Part shown: positions 51,288-59,044 of the stretch, piece after piece
How the letters are laid out: the number at the start of each line of letters is the position of its first letter
How positions within the stretch are numbered: position 1 is the stretch's first letter
Origin: Convivina praedatoris
GTDB lineage: Bacteria > Bacillota > Bacilli > Lactobacillales > Lactobacillaceae
DNA: 64,000 bases
Assembly: GCF_933208505.1 (NCBI RefSeq)
Contig: NZ_CAKOEU010000002.1
Direction: 5' to 3' (one strand)
Made by a program: the position numbers and the translations under genes
Notes under the pieces: model-generated
Databases searched by the model: none
What the model was told of the DNA's origin: nothing
Seen by the model: only the letters and a program-made list of their open reading frames with translations

Positions 51288-51348
51288 ATTTGTTTTATAA
51301 GAGTGTTACTTTCATTAATCTCTATAATTTTCGTACATTGTTTGTACG

Positions 51349-51660
51349 TTAAAATCTTGGTAAATCTAGCAAACTGTTTTGATCACGATACTTGGCATCA
51401 GTGGCAATGCTAGTCGCGCTTTCAGCCGTATTTTGGATGACAGGAATCGGTTCACCACTTGCGTTAACATAGGAATAGTGATTGCCCTTTTGGATTTCCA
51501 TGGCAATCCGCTGGACTGATTTGACGATATTGGTATTTAATCCTAGATAGTGATGCATATTTTGATCAGCTACTTCGGCACCAATTAAAATGGCTTCGTT
51601 ACCATCTTTAGCTGTCAGTCCTTTTTTGACTCGGACCTTAATAATTTGATAATCACTCAT
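51349..51660 (-). CDS. DUF3892-like small protein
   Basis: A 103-residue soluble protein. The pattern, namely an N-terminal strand IIKVRVKKG, the central segment VQRIAMEIQKGNHYSYVNASGEPIPVI and the ending YRDQNSLLDLPRF, resembles DUF3892 proteins, but I cannot confirm membership by eye. It has a gaaaggag ribosome site before the ATG and stands alone. Function unknown. Confidence 0.7.
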   Translation of the reverse strand: MSDYQIIKVRVKKGLTAKDGNEAILIGAEVADQNMHHYLGLNTNIVKSVQRIAMEIQKGNHYSYVNASGEPIPVIQNTAESATSIATDAKYRDQNSLLDLPRF

Positions 51661-51773
51661 TATCGAACTCCTTTCAAGGTACTTATATTTTATCCTAAAA
51701 TACTAGTATAAGTGTTCTAAATAAGATTAAAATAAAAATGTTACGAATTTATATTTACAAGGAGTTACTCAGC

Positions 51774-52241
51774 ATGTGTACAATTTACAGCTTCACCGAA
51801 AAAGAAATGAGCGGCCAAACAATCGATTTTAATCAGTACCGGGGTAAAGTCCTGTTGATTGTGAATACGGCCAGTAAATGTGGTTTAGCGCCACAATTAG
51901 AAGGCCTAGAAGCTTTATATCAGGAATATCAGTCTCAAGGGTTAGCAATTCTTGGTTTGCCTTCTAATCAATTTCACCAAGAAATTGCTGCCGATGAAAT
52001 AAGTCAGTATTGTCAGCTACATTATGGGGTTACTTTTCCTATGACTCAACCAGTGCTAGTCAACGGGGAAGGAGAAGATCCGCTTTTCACCTACCTCAAA
52101 CAGGCTGCTGGTCATGGGCGAATCAAATGGAATTACACAAAATTTTTAATTGGTCGTAACGGACAGATGATTCATCGCTATTCACCCACTACAGCGCCCG
52201 CTAAAATGTCATCTGACATTCAACAAGCTTTAAATAGCTAG
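51774..52241 (+). CDS. Glutathione peroxidase family protein
   Basis: A 155-residue thiol peroxidase of the GPx family. The peroxidatic Cys is in VNTASKCGLAPQLEGLE, followed by LGLPSNQF (Gln of the catalytic set) and KWNYTKFLI (Trp and Asn). Bacterial Cys-GPx enzymes usually take electrons from thioredoxin. Start at 51774 because aaggag lies 10 bases upstream; the longer frame from 51738 includes this ribosome site. Confidence 0.93.
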   Translation: MCTIYSFTEKEMSGQTIDFNQYRGKVLLIVNTASKCGLAPQLEGLEALYQEYQSQGLAILGLPSNQFHQEIAADEISQYCQLHYGVTFPMTQPVLVNGEGEDPLFTYLKQAAGHGRIKWNYTKFLIGRNGQMIHRYSPTTAPAKMSSDIQQALNS

Positions 52242-52275
52242 AAAAAAGCCAGCTTATTATGAGCTGGCTTTTTTA
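52242..52275. terminator. Bidirectional terminator between GPx and speG-like gene
   Basis: Perfect stem aaaaaagccagct / agctggctttttt with a 7-base loop; it overlaps the end of the minus-strand gene. Confidence 0.92.
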
Positions 52276-52769
52276 GTACTAAATTCGGTAAAGAATAGCC
52301 CCATTAGGAAACTATCGTGGTAGCAACCTTCCGCAAAATAATGCTGGCGTAGTTGACCTTCTTCTTGAAAACCTAATTTTTTATAAATATGAATGGCGGC
52401 TGAATTATTGACATCCACGTATAGGTAAATTTTATGTAAATTAAGGACATTAAAGGCGTATTCAATCCCTAATTGCATACCAGCTTGAGCTAAACCCTGT
52501 CTCTGATATTGTGGATCAACAATGATTTGAATTTCGGCATGCCGATGAATCGTGTCGATTTCAACTAGTTCAACAATTCCGGCAAAATCACCTTCAACCT
52601 CAATCACAAATCGCCGTTCTGATTGATCTAAAACATGTCGATCGTAAAGGATGCTCAATTCGTCAAAGGAAGTATAAGGTTCCTCAAACCACAAGGCCAT
52701 TACCGGCCGAGAATTTTGCTGGCGGTATAAATGGGGGAGGTCCTTTTTCTCTAAGGGACGAATATTCAT
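52257..52769 (-). CDS. speG: Spermidine N-acetyltransferase-like GNAT protein (SpeG-like)
   Basis: A 170-residue GNAT enzyme with strong likeness to SpeG: YRQQNSRPVMALWFEEPYTSFDELSILYD, QSERRFVIEVEGDFAGIVELVEI, and the acetyl-CoA loop IIVDPQYQRQGLAQAGM, then NLHKIYLYVDVNN. SpeG acetylates spermidine or spermine, lowering polyamine toxicity. The polyamine substrate is inferred from similarity. aaaggagc precedes the ATG. Confidence 0.82.
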   Translation of the reverse strand: MNIRPLEKKDLPHLYRQQNSRPVMALWFEEPYTSFDELSILYDRHVLDQSERRFVIEVEGDFAGIVELVEIDTIHRHAEIQIIVDPQYQRQGLAQAGMQLGIEYAFNVLNLHKIYLYVDVNNSAAIHIYKKLGFQEEGQLRQHYFAEGCYHDSFLMGLFFTEFSTKKASS

Positions 52770-52792
52770 GATTGTATGCTCCTTTTTTTAGT

Positions 52793-52822
52793 AAAAAAGA
52801 CGATATCAATCGATACCGTCTT
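52793..52822 (-). terminator. Terminator of tRNA-Gln
   Basis: Read leftward: aagacggtatcg / cgatatcgtctt-type stem, ending in six T. Confidence 0.75.
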
Positions 52823-52827
52823 CAATA

Positions 52828-52899
52828 TTGCCCCTGCTGGATTCGAACCAGCGCATAGTGGCACCAGAAGCCACCGCCTTACCGCTTGGCCAAGGGGCA
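52828..52899 (-). tRNA. tRNA-Gln (CTG)
   Basis: A 72-base tRNA on the minus strand: acceptor tgcccct / aggggca, discriminator A, D-arm ggccaagcggtaaggc, anticodon loop ttCTGgt in a gtggc/gccac stem, T-loop gttcgaatc. It reads CAG codons. Confidence 0.93.
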
Positions 52900-52976
52900 A
52901 TTACTTGATATATATTACCCGAAAATTAGATGAATTGCAAGCTGTAAATTTTAGAAATTAAGGAAACTGTCCTCAT

Positions 52977-53005
52977 TTGCCAAAGAAGACTAGACCAATT
53001 ATAAT
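52977..53005 (+). promoter_or_regulatory. Promoter of the gntR gene
   Basis: TTGCCA (52977-52982), a 17-base spacer and TATAAT (53000-53005). A palindrome ACTACT-N7-AGTAGT at 53026-53044 lies between the predicted start of transcription and the gene, suitable for a GntR operator. Confidence 0.7.
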
Positions 53006-53065
53006 GGATTGTGTAATAAGTAACGACTACTTTGAGAGAGTAGTTAAATTGTGAGGGATAGGATT

Positions 53066-53764
53066 ATGTCTTTACCAAGATATATTGAAATACACAACGA
53101 AATTTTGGCTCGAATTACTGCCGGTGAGTGGCAAAAAAATCAACGCCTACCTGCGGAACGGGACTTAGCTGAATCATTTAATGTTTCCCGAATGACCTTA
53201 CGTCAGGCCATTCAAACCTTAGTAGATGAAGGTATTTTGGAGCGGAAGGTTGGTTCCGGTACCTATGTCGCTGAGAAAAAAATATCTGAACGAGTACTAG
53301 GAGTCACTAGTTTTACTGATTTGATGGCTAAAAGTGGTCGCGTCGCCCAAACCGTAACGGTTAGCTATAAAATCACTATGGCCTCAGCTTCAGAAGTTGA
53401 ACATTTACAGTTAGATCCTGGGGATGAAGTTTTGGTCATGGAGCGTTTGCGACTGGGAGATGACACGCCAATCTTGTTAGAGCAAACTACCTTACCGGTT
53501 AAATTAGTCAATAATTTTACCCGTTCTGATTTAACGGAGTCATTGTATGCCACCTTAATTCAAGCGGGCATTCAGCCTGGACATGCTGACCAAACAGTGA
53601 CAGCTAGCTTGGCCACTGAGCGTTTGGCAGACTTCTTACAAATTAAACGTGGTGATCCAATTTTATCCGTCCGTCAAGTTTCTTATGATCAAAATGATGT
53701 TCCTTTTGAATATGTTCGTTCCTACTATGTTGGTGAGCGTTTTGAATTTAAATTAAGTCGTTAA
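53066..53764 (+). CDS. GntR-family regulator with UTRA domain
   Basis: A 232-residue regulator. N-terminal winged helix (RYIEIHNEILARITAGEW, LPAERDLAESFNVSRMTLRQAI, residues 4-70) and a UTRA effector domain (residues 90-230, with YEYVRSYYVGERFEFKL-type ending). It resembles NagR/YvoA, which senses amino sugar phosphates, but no amino sugar gene is near. ATG 53066 is preferred over GTG 53051 because ggatagga lies upstream. Single gene with its own promoter and terminator. Confidence 0.88.
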   Translation: MSLPRYIEIHNEILARITAGEWQKNQRLPAERDLAESFNVSRMTLRQAIQTLVDEGILERKVGSGTYVAEKKISERVLGVTSFTDLMAKSGRVAQTVTVSYKITMASASEVEHLQLDPGDEVLVMERLRLGDDTPILLEQTTLPVKLVNNFTRSDLTESLYATLIQAGIQPGHADQTVTASLATERLADFLQIKRGDPILSVRQVSYDQNDVPFEYVRSYYVGERFEFKLSR

Positions 53765-53765
53765 G

Positions 53766-53803
53766 AAAAGGCTGTGCAACTTTAAATTGCACAGCCTTTT
53801 TTT
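53766..53803. terminator. Bidirectional terminator between gntR and metI
   Basis: Perfect 14-base stem aaaaggctgtgcaa / ttgcacagcctttt with a 7-base loop; it touches the metI stop. Confidence 0.93.
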
Positions 53804-54497
53804 ATTTATGATTTAAGCGTTTGGCTAACCAGTCACCAACAAGTTGAACAATTAACACAAAAATAAGAACTAATAGGGTTGCTACCACGGTTGTATCGGT
53901 TGCAAAGCGGTTATAACCGTAGGAAATAGCCATGTTTCCTAAGCCACCAGCACCAATGGCACCGGCCATGGCAGTTAAACCAATTAGACTAATTAAAGTT
54001 ACGGTCGAAACTCGGATAATTTCTGAACGACCTTCACGGAAATAAACCCCAAAAACAATGTCAGTAAAAGTAGCACCAATTGATTGAGCCGCTTCGACAA
54101 TACCATGATCAACTTCACTTAAAGCAACTTGAATTTGACGGGCATAGAAAGGAAATACTCCCAAGGATAGTGGTACTAAGGCAGCAGCTGTACCAATCTG
54201 GGTACCGACAATGGCTTTAGTAACTGGTGCAATGAAAGCCAGCAAAATAATGAAAGGTACGGCTCGGAAAATGGAGACGACTTTATCTAAAATCCAGTAT
54301 AGCGTTCGGTTAGGAGTAATGCCATCAGAGGCAGTCACAATTAGGCCAATACCAAAGATTAAGCCTAAAATACCACCAAAAATAGCTGACCAGAACGTCA
54401 TATAAATGGTTTGAACGATGGCGGTCCACCAACCGGTATCGCCAGTCCAGCCTTGGTAGATTACATTGGGGAAGGTTTGTGAAATCCAATTACTCAT
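53802..54497 (-). CDS. metI: Methionine ABC transporter permease MetI
   Basis: A 231-residue permease with five to six helices and the ABC-permease EAA-like loop EAAQSIGATFTDIVFGVYF contacting MetN. VPFIILLAFIAP and MAGAIGAGGLGNMAISYGY are MetI signatures. It overlaps metN by four bases. Imports methionine (D and L) with MetN and MetQ. Last gene of the T-box-controlled operon. Confidence 0.95.
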   Translation of the reverse strand: MSNWISQTFPNVIYQGWTGDTGWWTAIVQTIYMTFWSAIFGGILGLIFGIGLIVTASDGITPNRTLYWILDKVVSIFRAVPFIILLAFIAPVTKAIVGTQIGTAAALVPLSLGVFPFYARQIQVALSEVDHGIVEAAQSIGATFTDIVFGVYFREGRSEIIRVSTVTLISLIGLTAMAGAIGAGGLGNMAISYGYNRFATDTTVVATLLVLIFVLIVQLVGDWLAKRLNHK

Positions 54498-55579
54498 AGG
54501 GCATGTGATCCTTTCAATATTTCTACGTTAACACCAGCTTGCGCCAACTGAGCAATACCAGCGGTTAATTTGTCTTGCTCACCAGTTAAAATAACTAGCA
54601 GCGACCCAACTTCGGTTCCTTGTAAAATTTCAATATCACCATATAAAATATTGGCGACAATTTGGTACTGTCGATATAATCCAGCAATTAAGGGTTCGTT
54701 CGTATTATTACCAGTGTAGGTTAACCGGGCAAAAATCTGGTTCTCTTGTAAGTTTTGAACGAGGGCTTGTTGGCTAACCGTGGCAATTGCCTGGTCTAAA
54801 TTAGTGGCAGTTTCGATAAATTCCTTGGTTAATTGCTCTTTGGGATTAGCAAAAATATTTAGTAGGGAGCCTCGCTCAATGATTTGCCCATTTTGCATAA
54901 CGGCAACCTTATTAGCAATCTCCTTAACGGCCTGCATTTCGTGGGTAATCAGGAGGATGGTTAAACCGTATTCTTGGTTTAACTTTTTCAAAAGGCCTAG
55001 AATCTGATTAGTGGTTTTAGGATCGAGGGCTGAAGTAGCTTCATCGGAAATTAAAATTTCAGGATCATTAGCCAGTGCCCGAGCAATGGCGACTCGCTGT
55101 TTTTGTCCACCGGAAAGTTGGGAAGGGTATTGTTGTGATCGGTCACTGAGTTCAACTAACTTCAAGAGTTCGCCGACCTTATCGGCTTTTTGGGTGTCCG
55201 ATAGTTTGGCATGTTCCAAAGCAAAGGCTACATTTTCAGCAACAGTTCGTTCATTTAGGAGATTAAAATGTTGGAAAATCATTCCAATTTTACGTCGCTT
55301 TTGCCGTAATTGATTACTGTTAATAATTTTGGCGTGGCTTTGATTAGTTTGGCGGTCAAAGAAAGTACTGTCCTGAACGATAACCTGGCCACTAGTAGGG
55401 ACTTGGAGTAAATTAACCGTTCGAACTAGCGTTGATTTACCAGCTCCAGAATAACCGACGACCCCATAAATATCACCGGATTGAACCTCTAGGGAGACAT
55501 TTTGAACGGCGTTGATGGTTTTGTTTTTTTGCCGGAAGGTGACATTAATATTTTTTAAAGAAATGATTGATTCAGTCAT
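54494..55579 (-). CDS. metN: Methionine ABC transporter ATP-binding protein MetN
   Basis: About 361 residues. Walker A GYSGAGKSTL, signature LSGGQKQRVAIARAL, Walker B EILISDEATSALD, and a C-terminal NIL domain (about residues 270-355) that senses methionine and gives feedback inhibition in E. coli. The ATG at 55579 matches the family N-terminus (MTESIISLKNINVTF). A GTG at 55603 in frame, with aaaggg very close upstream, is an alternative start adding eight residues. Confidence 0.94.
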   Translation of the reverse strand: MTESIISLKNINVTFRQKNKTINAVQNVSLEVQSGDIYGVVGYSGAGKSTLVRTVNLLQVPTSGQVIVQDSTFFDRQTNQSHAKIINSNQLRQKRRKIGMIFQHFNLLNERTVAENVAFALEHAKLSDTQKADKVGELLKLVELSDRSQQYPSQLSGGQKQRVAIARALANDPEILISDEATSALDPKTTNQILGLLKKLNQEYGLTILLITHEMQAVKEIANKVAVMQNGQIIERGSLLNIFANPKEQLTKEFIETATNLDQAIATVSQQALVQNLQENQIFARLTYTGNNTNEPLIAGLYRQYQIVANILYGDIEILQGTEVGSLLVILTGEQDKLTAGIAQLAQAGVNVEILKGSHAL

Positions 55580-55615
55580 GGCATAAAGTGTGCCGGCGGG
55601 CACTTCCCTTTCATA

Positions 55616-56941
55616 TTATTGGTAGCTAGCGATGAGCGCTTTAATTAATTGAATATGTTCTTGGTAGTCAGTTAGCCGAATATTTTCATTGGGTGCATGA
55701 TCACGAGACTGACTATTACCAATACCAAAACCCACAATCGGCGCGGGAATAGCATTATGGACATAAGCCATCGGACCAGTACCGGCCGAAGTTGGCATAA
55801 TCACTGGATCTGTTGGATAAATATTTTGCGTCAGTTCAATAACTTTTAAAATATTTTCATCTGACATATCACTACGATAACCGAGTTGACTCAAGGTTTC
55901 TTCGATAATTAAGTCCGTAAATCCAGTCTGATTAAGTTGGGTCCGTATTTGCTCTAAGACAACTTTGGGGGTCATTCCTGGAACTAAGCGAACATCTAAT
56001 TTGGCGCTAGCCTGATGGGGTAGAATTGTTTTAACACCAGGACCTTGATAGCCACTGGCGAAACCTTCAATATTGAAGGTCGGTTCAAAATAGAGTTGGT
56101 ATTTTAATTCTTGATCAGAAAGTTGGGTTAATTGCCCAGCATCCAAACCTAAACTTTGGGTTAATTCCTGTCGATTGAAAGGGATTTGATTCACTAAATC
56201 AAGTTCACGTTGATTGGGTTTTTGGGCAGCTTGATTAAAGGCTGGAATTGGGATTTTTCCAGTTTGATCACGTAGGGAATTTAGTCCAGCAATTAACCGC
56301 CAAGTAGCTGAATCGATGACGCCCGCCCAGGAGGAATGGAGGTCATCTTGACCAGTTTGACTGCTTACATTAAAAGTAACAATTCCTTTGTTACCACCGA
56401 TAATTTCTAGCTGACCCTGACTATTTTTATTACCAGATTCCCAAATGGTTAAATCAGCCTGTAATTCAGGATGTTTAGCTAAATAATCATTTAAATGTAA
56501 GGAAGCGGATTCTTCCGCACCTTCAACGATAAACGTGATATTAACTGGAAGAGCATCGAAATCATTCAGGTATTGGGCTAAAGCGGTCATTCGTGCAGTT
56601 AGGTTTCCCTTATCATCATTAACACCTCGACCAAAGAGAAAATTACCTGCTTGGCGTAACTGCCAGGGATTACTTTCCCATAAATCTAGTGGTTCCGCCG
56701 GTTGGACATCGTAATGATTATAGATTAATAAGGTTTTTGCATTTGGTTTAGGACTATGGAACTGGGCAATCACTAGCGGTGCGAAGTAGGCATCATCAAC
56801 TGTGACCTGACCACCTAGTTCAATAAAAGCCTGGGCAATTAATTGGGCGGTTTCGGGTAGATTCAAGCGTTGGGCGGAAACCGAGGGAATAGCCACTAAG
56901 TCCTTTAATAAATGAAGGTATTTATCTTGAATAGTTGTCAT
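55616..56941 (-). CDS. M20-family metallopeptidase within the methionine uptake operon
   Basis: A 441-residue M20 enzyme. Metal ligands appear in YNHYDVQPAEPLDLW and GRGVNDDKGN, the catalytic Glu in VEGAEESAS, and a late His in GIGNSQSRDHAPNENIR. It contains the dimerisation insert. It sits between metQ and metN with short gaps, which suggests that it frees methionine from a dipeptide or N-acyl precursor. That substrate is a guess from position; a general dipeptidase is equally possible. Confidence 0.88.
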   Translation of the reverse strand: MTTIQDKYLHLLKDLVAIPSVSAQRLNLPETAQLIAQAFIELGGQVTVDDAYFAPLVIAQFHSPKPNAKTLLIYNHYDVQPAEPLDLWESNPWQLRQAGNFLFGRGVNDDKGNLTARMTALAQYLNDFDALPVNITFIVEGAEESASLHLNDYLAKHPELQADLTIWESGNKNSQGQLEIIGGNKGIVTFNVSSQTGQDDLHSSWAGVIDSATWRLIAGLNSLRDQTGKIPIPAFNQAAQKPNQRELDLVNQIPFNRQELTQSLGLDAGQLTQLSDQELKYQLYFEPTFNIEGFASGYQGPGVKTILPHQASAKLDVRLVPGMTPKVVLEQIRTQLNQTGFTDLIIEETLSQLGYRSDMSDENILKVIELTQNIYPTDPVIMPTSAGTGPMAYVHNAIPAPIVGFGIGNSQSRDHAPNENIRLTDYQEHIQLIKALIASYQ

Positions 56942-56977
56942 AGAATCCTTTCTGCTACTTGAATCGTAGGTTAAAAG

Positions 56978-57817
56978 TTACTTCTTATAATCCCAAACAG
57001 TTACTTCGGCACCGTGGTAGTTCTTTTCGACTAATTCCTTGGTCTTGGCAGTTTGAATGGACTTAACGACATTTTTATAAGTTTGATTGTTTTCATCCTT
57101 TTTGTTAGCCGCGATGAAATTGAAGAACTGGGTGGTATTTTTATTCAAACCTTCAACATAAATTGCTGAGTTGAAATCAATCTTAGCTGACTTAGCAAAG
57201 TTGGTATTAATGACTGCCCCAGCAAACTGAGGATCTTTCAATGACTTAGCCGTTTGTGAGGCATCGACTGCGGTGATCTTTAAATTCTTGGGATTTTCGG
57301 TAATGTCCTGGGTGGTTGCCTTGTTGGTGTCCTTTAACTTAATTAAACCGGCTTCGGCTAATAAATGTAAGCCACGATTTTCATTGGTTACATCGTTGGC
57401 AACGGCAATTTGATCACCATTATTAAAATCACTGATGTTCTTATAGTTACTAGAGTAAAGGCGAAGAGGTGTCGTCCAAGTATCCCCAATGGAAACGATG
57501 TCAGATTTATTAGCTTTATTCCAATTTTCTAAGAAAGGATAGTTTTGGAAAGCGTTTAAATCAATATCATGGTTGGCCAGGGCCTTGTTGGGTTGAGAAT
57601 AATCATTGAATTTAACAGTTTTTAAGGTAATGCCATACTTTTCTTTGGCAGTTTTGATGGCATTGTCCCAAATTTCATCTTCACTTTGATCACCGGCCAT
57701 GACCCCGATTTTAACGGTTTTATTAACATCTTGGGGATGGTTGAAAAAACTAAAGTAAGCGGCAATACCGATACAGATAACTATTAGACTGGTGATGATT
57801 TTGGATTTCTTGCTCAT
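56978..57817 (-). CDS. metQ: Methionine ABC transporter substrate-binding protein MetQ
   Basis: A 279-residue NlpA-family binding protein: VKIGVMAGDQSEDEIWD, FNDYSQPNKALANHDIDLNAFQNYPFL and VAVANDVTNENRGLHLL-type regions are clear. The N-terminus is a hydrophobic segment (residues 7-24) whose only Cys (C15, in LIVICIG) lacks the small residue needed before a lipobox Cys. It is therefore probably held by an uncleaved anchor. First gene after the T-box leader; ggagaa precedes the ATG. Confidence 0.93.
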   Translation of the reverse strand: MSKKSKIITSLIVICIGIAAYFSFFNHPQDVNKTVKIGVMAGDQSEDEIWDNAIKTAKEKYGITLKTVKFNDYSQPNKALANHDIDLNAFQNYPFLENWNKANKSDIVSIGDTWTTPLRLYSSNYKNISDFNNGDQIAVANDVTNENRGLHLLAEAGLIKLKDTNKATTQDITENPKNLKITAVDASQTAKSLKDPQFAGAVINTNFAKSAKIDFNSAIYVEGLNKNTTQFFNFIAANKKDENNQTYKNVVKSIQTAKTKELVEKNYHGAEVTVWDYKK

Positions 57818-57856
57818 ATTCTTTTCTCCTCAATAATAAACAATTTAGGTAACAAA

Positions 57857-58148
57857 AAAATCGCTCCTGTAGGATATACAGAAGCGATTTACGCGTTACC
57901 ATTCTGAGATTTCGCTGTTTGATTACTCAAACAGCTGCTCACTAACCATCGGACATCGGGAGATGATCCTAGTCGAATGGTGTGCCTGGTAACGAGGGCC
58001 AATCCGTCATATGCTAAACGGTAAACCGATTCGCACATGCCAATCACAGATCATTTTCACTAACGCCCGCATGTCACCTCTCATCAACCGGTGACTTTCT
58101 GATTTTTGTTGGTTAGTTACTTTTCTGCTCAACTTGTTTGTTACATGT
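57857..58148 (-). ncRNA. T-box leader, methionine-specific (predicted)
   Basis: The 420-base gap upstream of metQ holds a T-box. Read leftward: a long stem I region with a candidate specifier ATG at 58054-58052 in the context gaaaATGatc, the antiterminator T-box sequence tggtaacgcg (within 57891-57903), and the terminator aaatcgcttctgta / tacaggagcgattt (57857-57890) with a T7 run. Uncharged tRNA-Met would base-pair with the T-box and allow read-through into metQ. The Met specifier agrees with the operon content. Confidence 0.88.
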
Positions 58149-58154
58149 AGGTAC

Positions 58155-58183
58155 ATCTTAATCATATTTATTAAAATTGTCAA
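58155..58183 (-). promoter_or_regulatory. Promoter of the met T-box operon
   Basis: On the minus strand TTGACA (58183-58178), a 17-base spacer and TAAGAT (58160-58155), just before the T-box leader. Confidence 0.8.
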
Positions 58184-58240
58184 ATTATTTTTTGGATAGG
58201 TATAGAATAAAATTAATAATGGTTAGTTGGAGGGTGTTGG

Positions 58241-58813
58241 ATGGAACTTCTAAAGGAAAATCAATATTATTATAAAAAAGATTTACAGGACATTTGTCGC
58301 CAACATGGCTGGTCTACCAGTGGGACTAAAGCACAGCTTTTAGCCTGTATTCAATCTGGTGGTAAACGGGGAGGTGACCAACCTGCCCGCAATCATAAAA
58401 TAAGACTAACACTCGATCAAATTTCACCAGAAATGCCGCTGATTAATTCGGGCTTTTCCTTTAATCAAGTGGCACGCGACTATTTTGCCAACTATTATCA
58501 GGTGGCTAATTTTCATTTCACAAAACAAATGGCCACCTTATGTCGTTTAGCCCAAAAGAATCAAGACTCAAGTATCCATGTTTCTGATTTAATGGATATT
58601 TATGAAGGCAAGCGTTTTGGTAGCTTAGATGATGAAGATGAGGCCAGCTATCAATGGAATAATTTCGTTCATGACTTTTTTGCTGATGATAGCCTGCCAG
58701 CTGAAAAGAATCTGCACATGGCGGCGCAGCTGTGGCATTTTGTGAAAAATCGTCCGCAAGAAAATTCTTATACTAGTGATTTATGGCGTCAGTATCAAGC
58801 TCAACAAAAATAA
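58241..58813 (+). CDS. SAP-domain protein of unknown function
   Basis: A 190-residue protein. The N-terminal 45 residues form a SAP-like helix-extended-helix (YYKKDLQDICRQHGWSTSGTKAQLLACIQ), a fold that often binds nucleic acid. The remainder (FSFNQVARDYFANYYQVANFHFTKQM, NNFVHDFFADDSLP) may be a DUF6434-type domain, but I cannot be certain. It has ggaggg before the ATG. It stands between two regulated loci and shows no operon link. Confidence 0.75.
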   Translation: MELLKENQYYYKKDLQDICRQHGWSTSGTKAQLLACIQSGGKRGGDQPARNHKIRLTLDQISPEMPLINSGFSFNQVARDYFANYYQVANFHFTKQMATLCRLAQKNQDSSIHVSDLMDIYEGKRFGSLDDEDEASYQWNNFVHDFFADDSLPAEKNLHMAAQLWHFVKNRPQENSYTSDLWRQYQAQQK

Positions 58814-58843
58814 TTGTCTTATTAGCGAACTATCTGATAGAAT
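58814..58843 (+). promoter_or_regulatory. Promoter of the Mn2+ riboswitch transcript
   Basis: TTGTCT (58814-58819), an 18-base spacer and TAGAAT (58838-58843) with upstream TG (extended -10). Confidence 0.6.
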
Positions 58844-58859
58844 ACAAATATAGTAAATT

Positions 58860-58992
58860 TCTGAGGGAGTAACTGACGAAATATTCGTGGCCAAATCGTC
58901 AAAGCAAAACAGCAATGTTTTATATCGCGCTCAGCGCCGGTTTGGCATTAAACAGTGAGACTCATATGGGTGTTTTTTGGCGCCGGTATGGG
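58860..58992 (+). ncRNA. yybP-ykoY (manganese) riboswitch
   Basis: Conserved pieces in order: gagggagtaactgacgaa, gtggccaaatcgtcaaag, then gccggtttggcatt and tgagactcatatgggt, matching the yybP-ykoY aptamer with its two Mn2+-binding loops. T-rich stretches at 58973 and 58994 follow short hairpins, suiting a transcription switch. In Lactococcus this class turns on a P-type ATPase in high Mn2+, exactly the gene found here. Confidence 0.85.
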
Positions 58993-59044
58993 TCTTTTTG
59001 CTTTTGTGCAGGACTCACCGGTAAAAATAAAGGAGAAGAACTGA

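Noticed and set aside
52776..52961. 61-residue frame across the tRNA-Gln region
   Set aside because: It is the reverse complement of the tRNA and its terminator.
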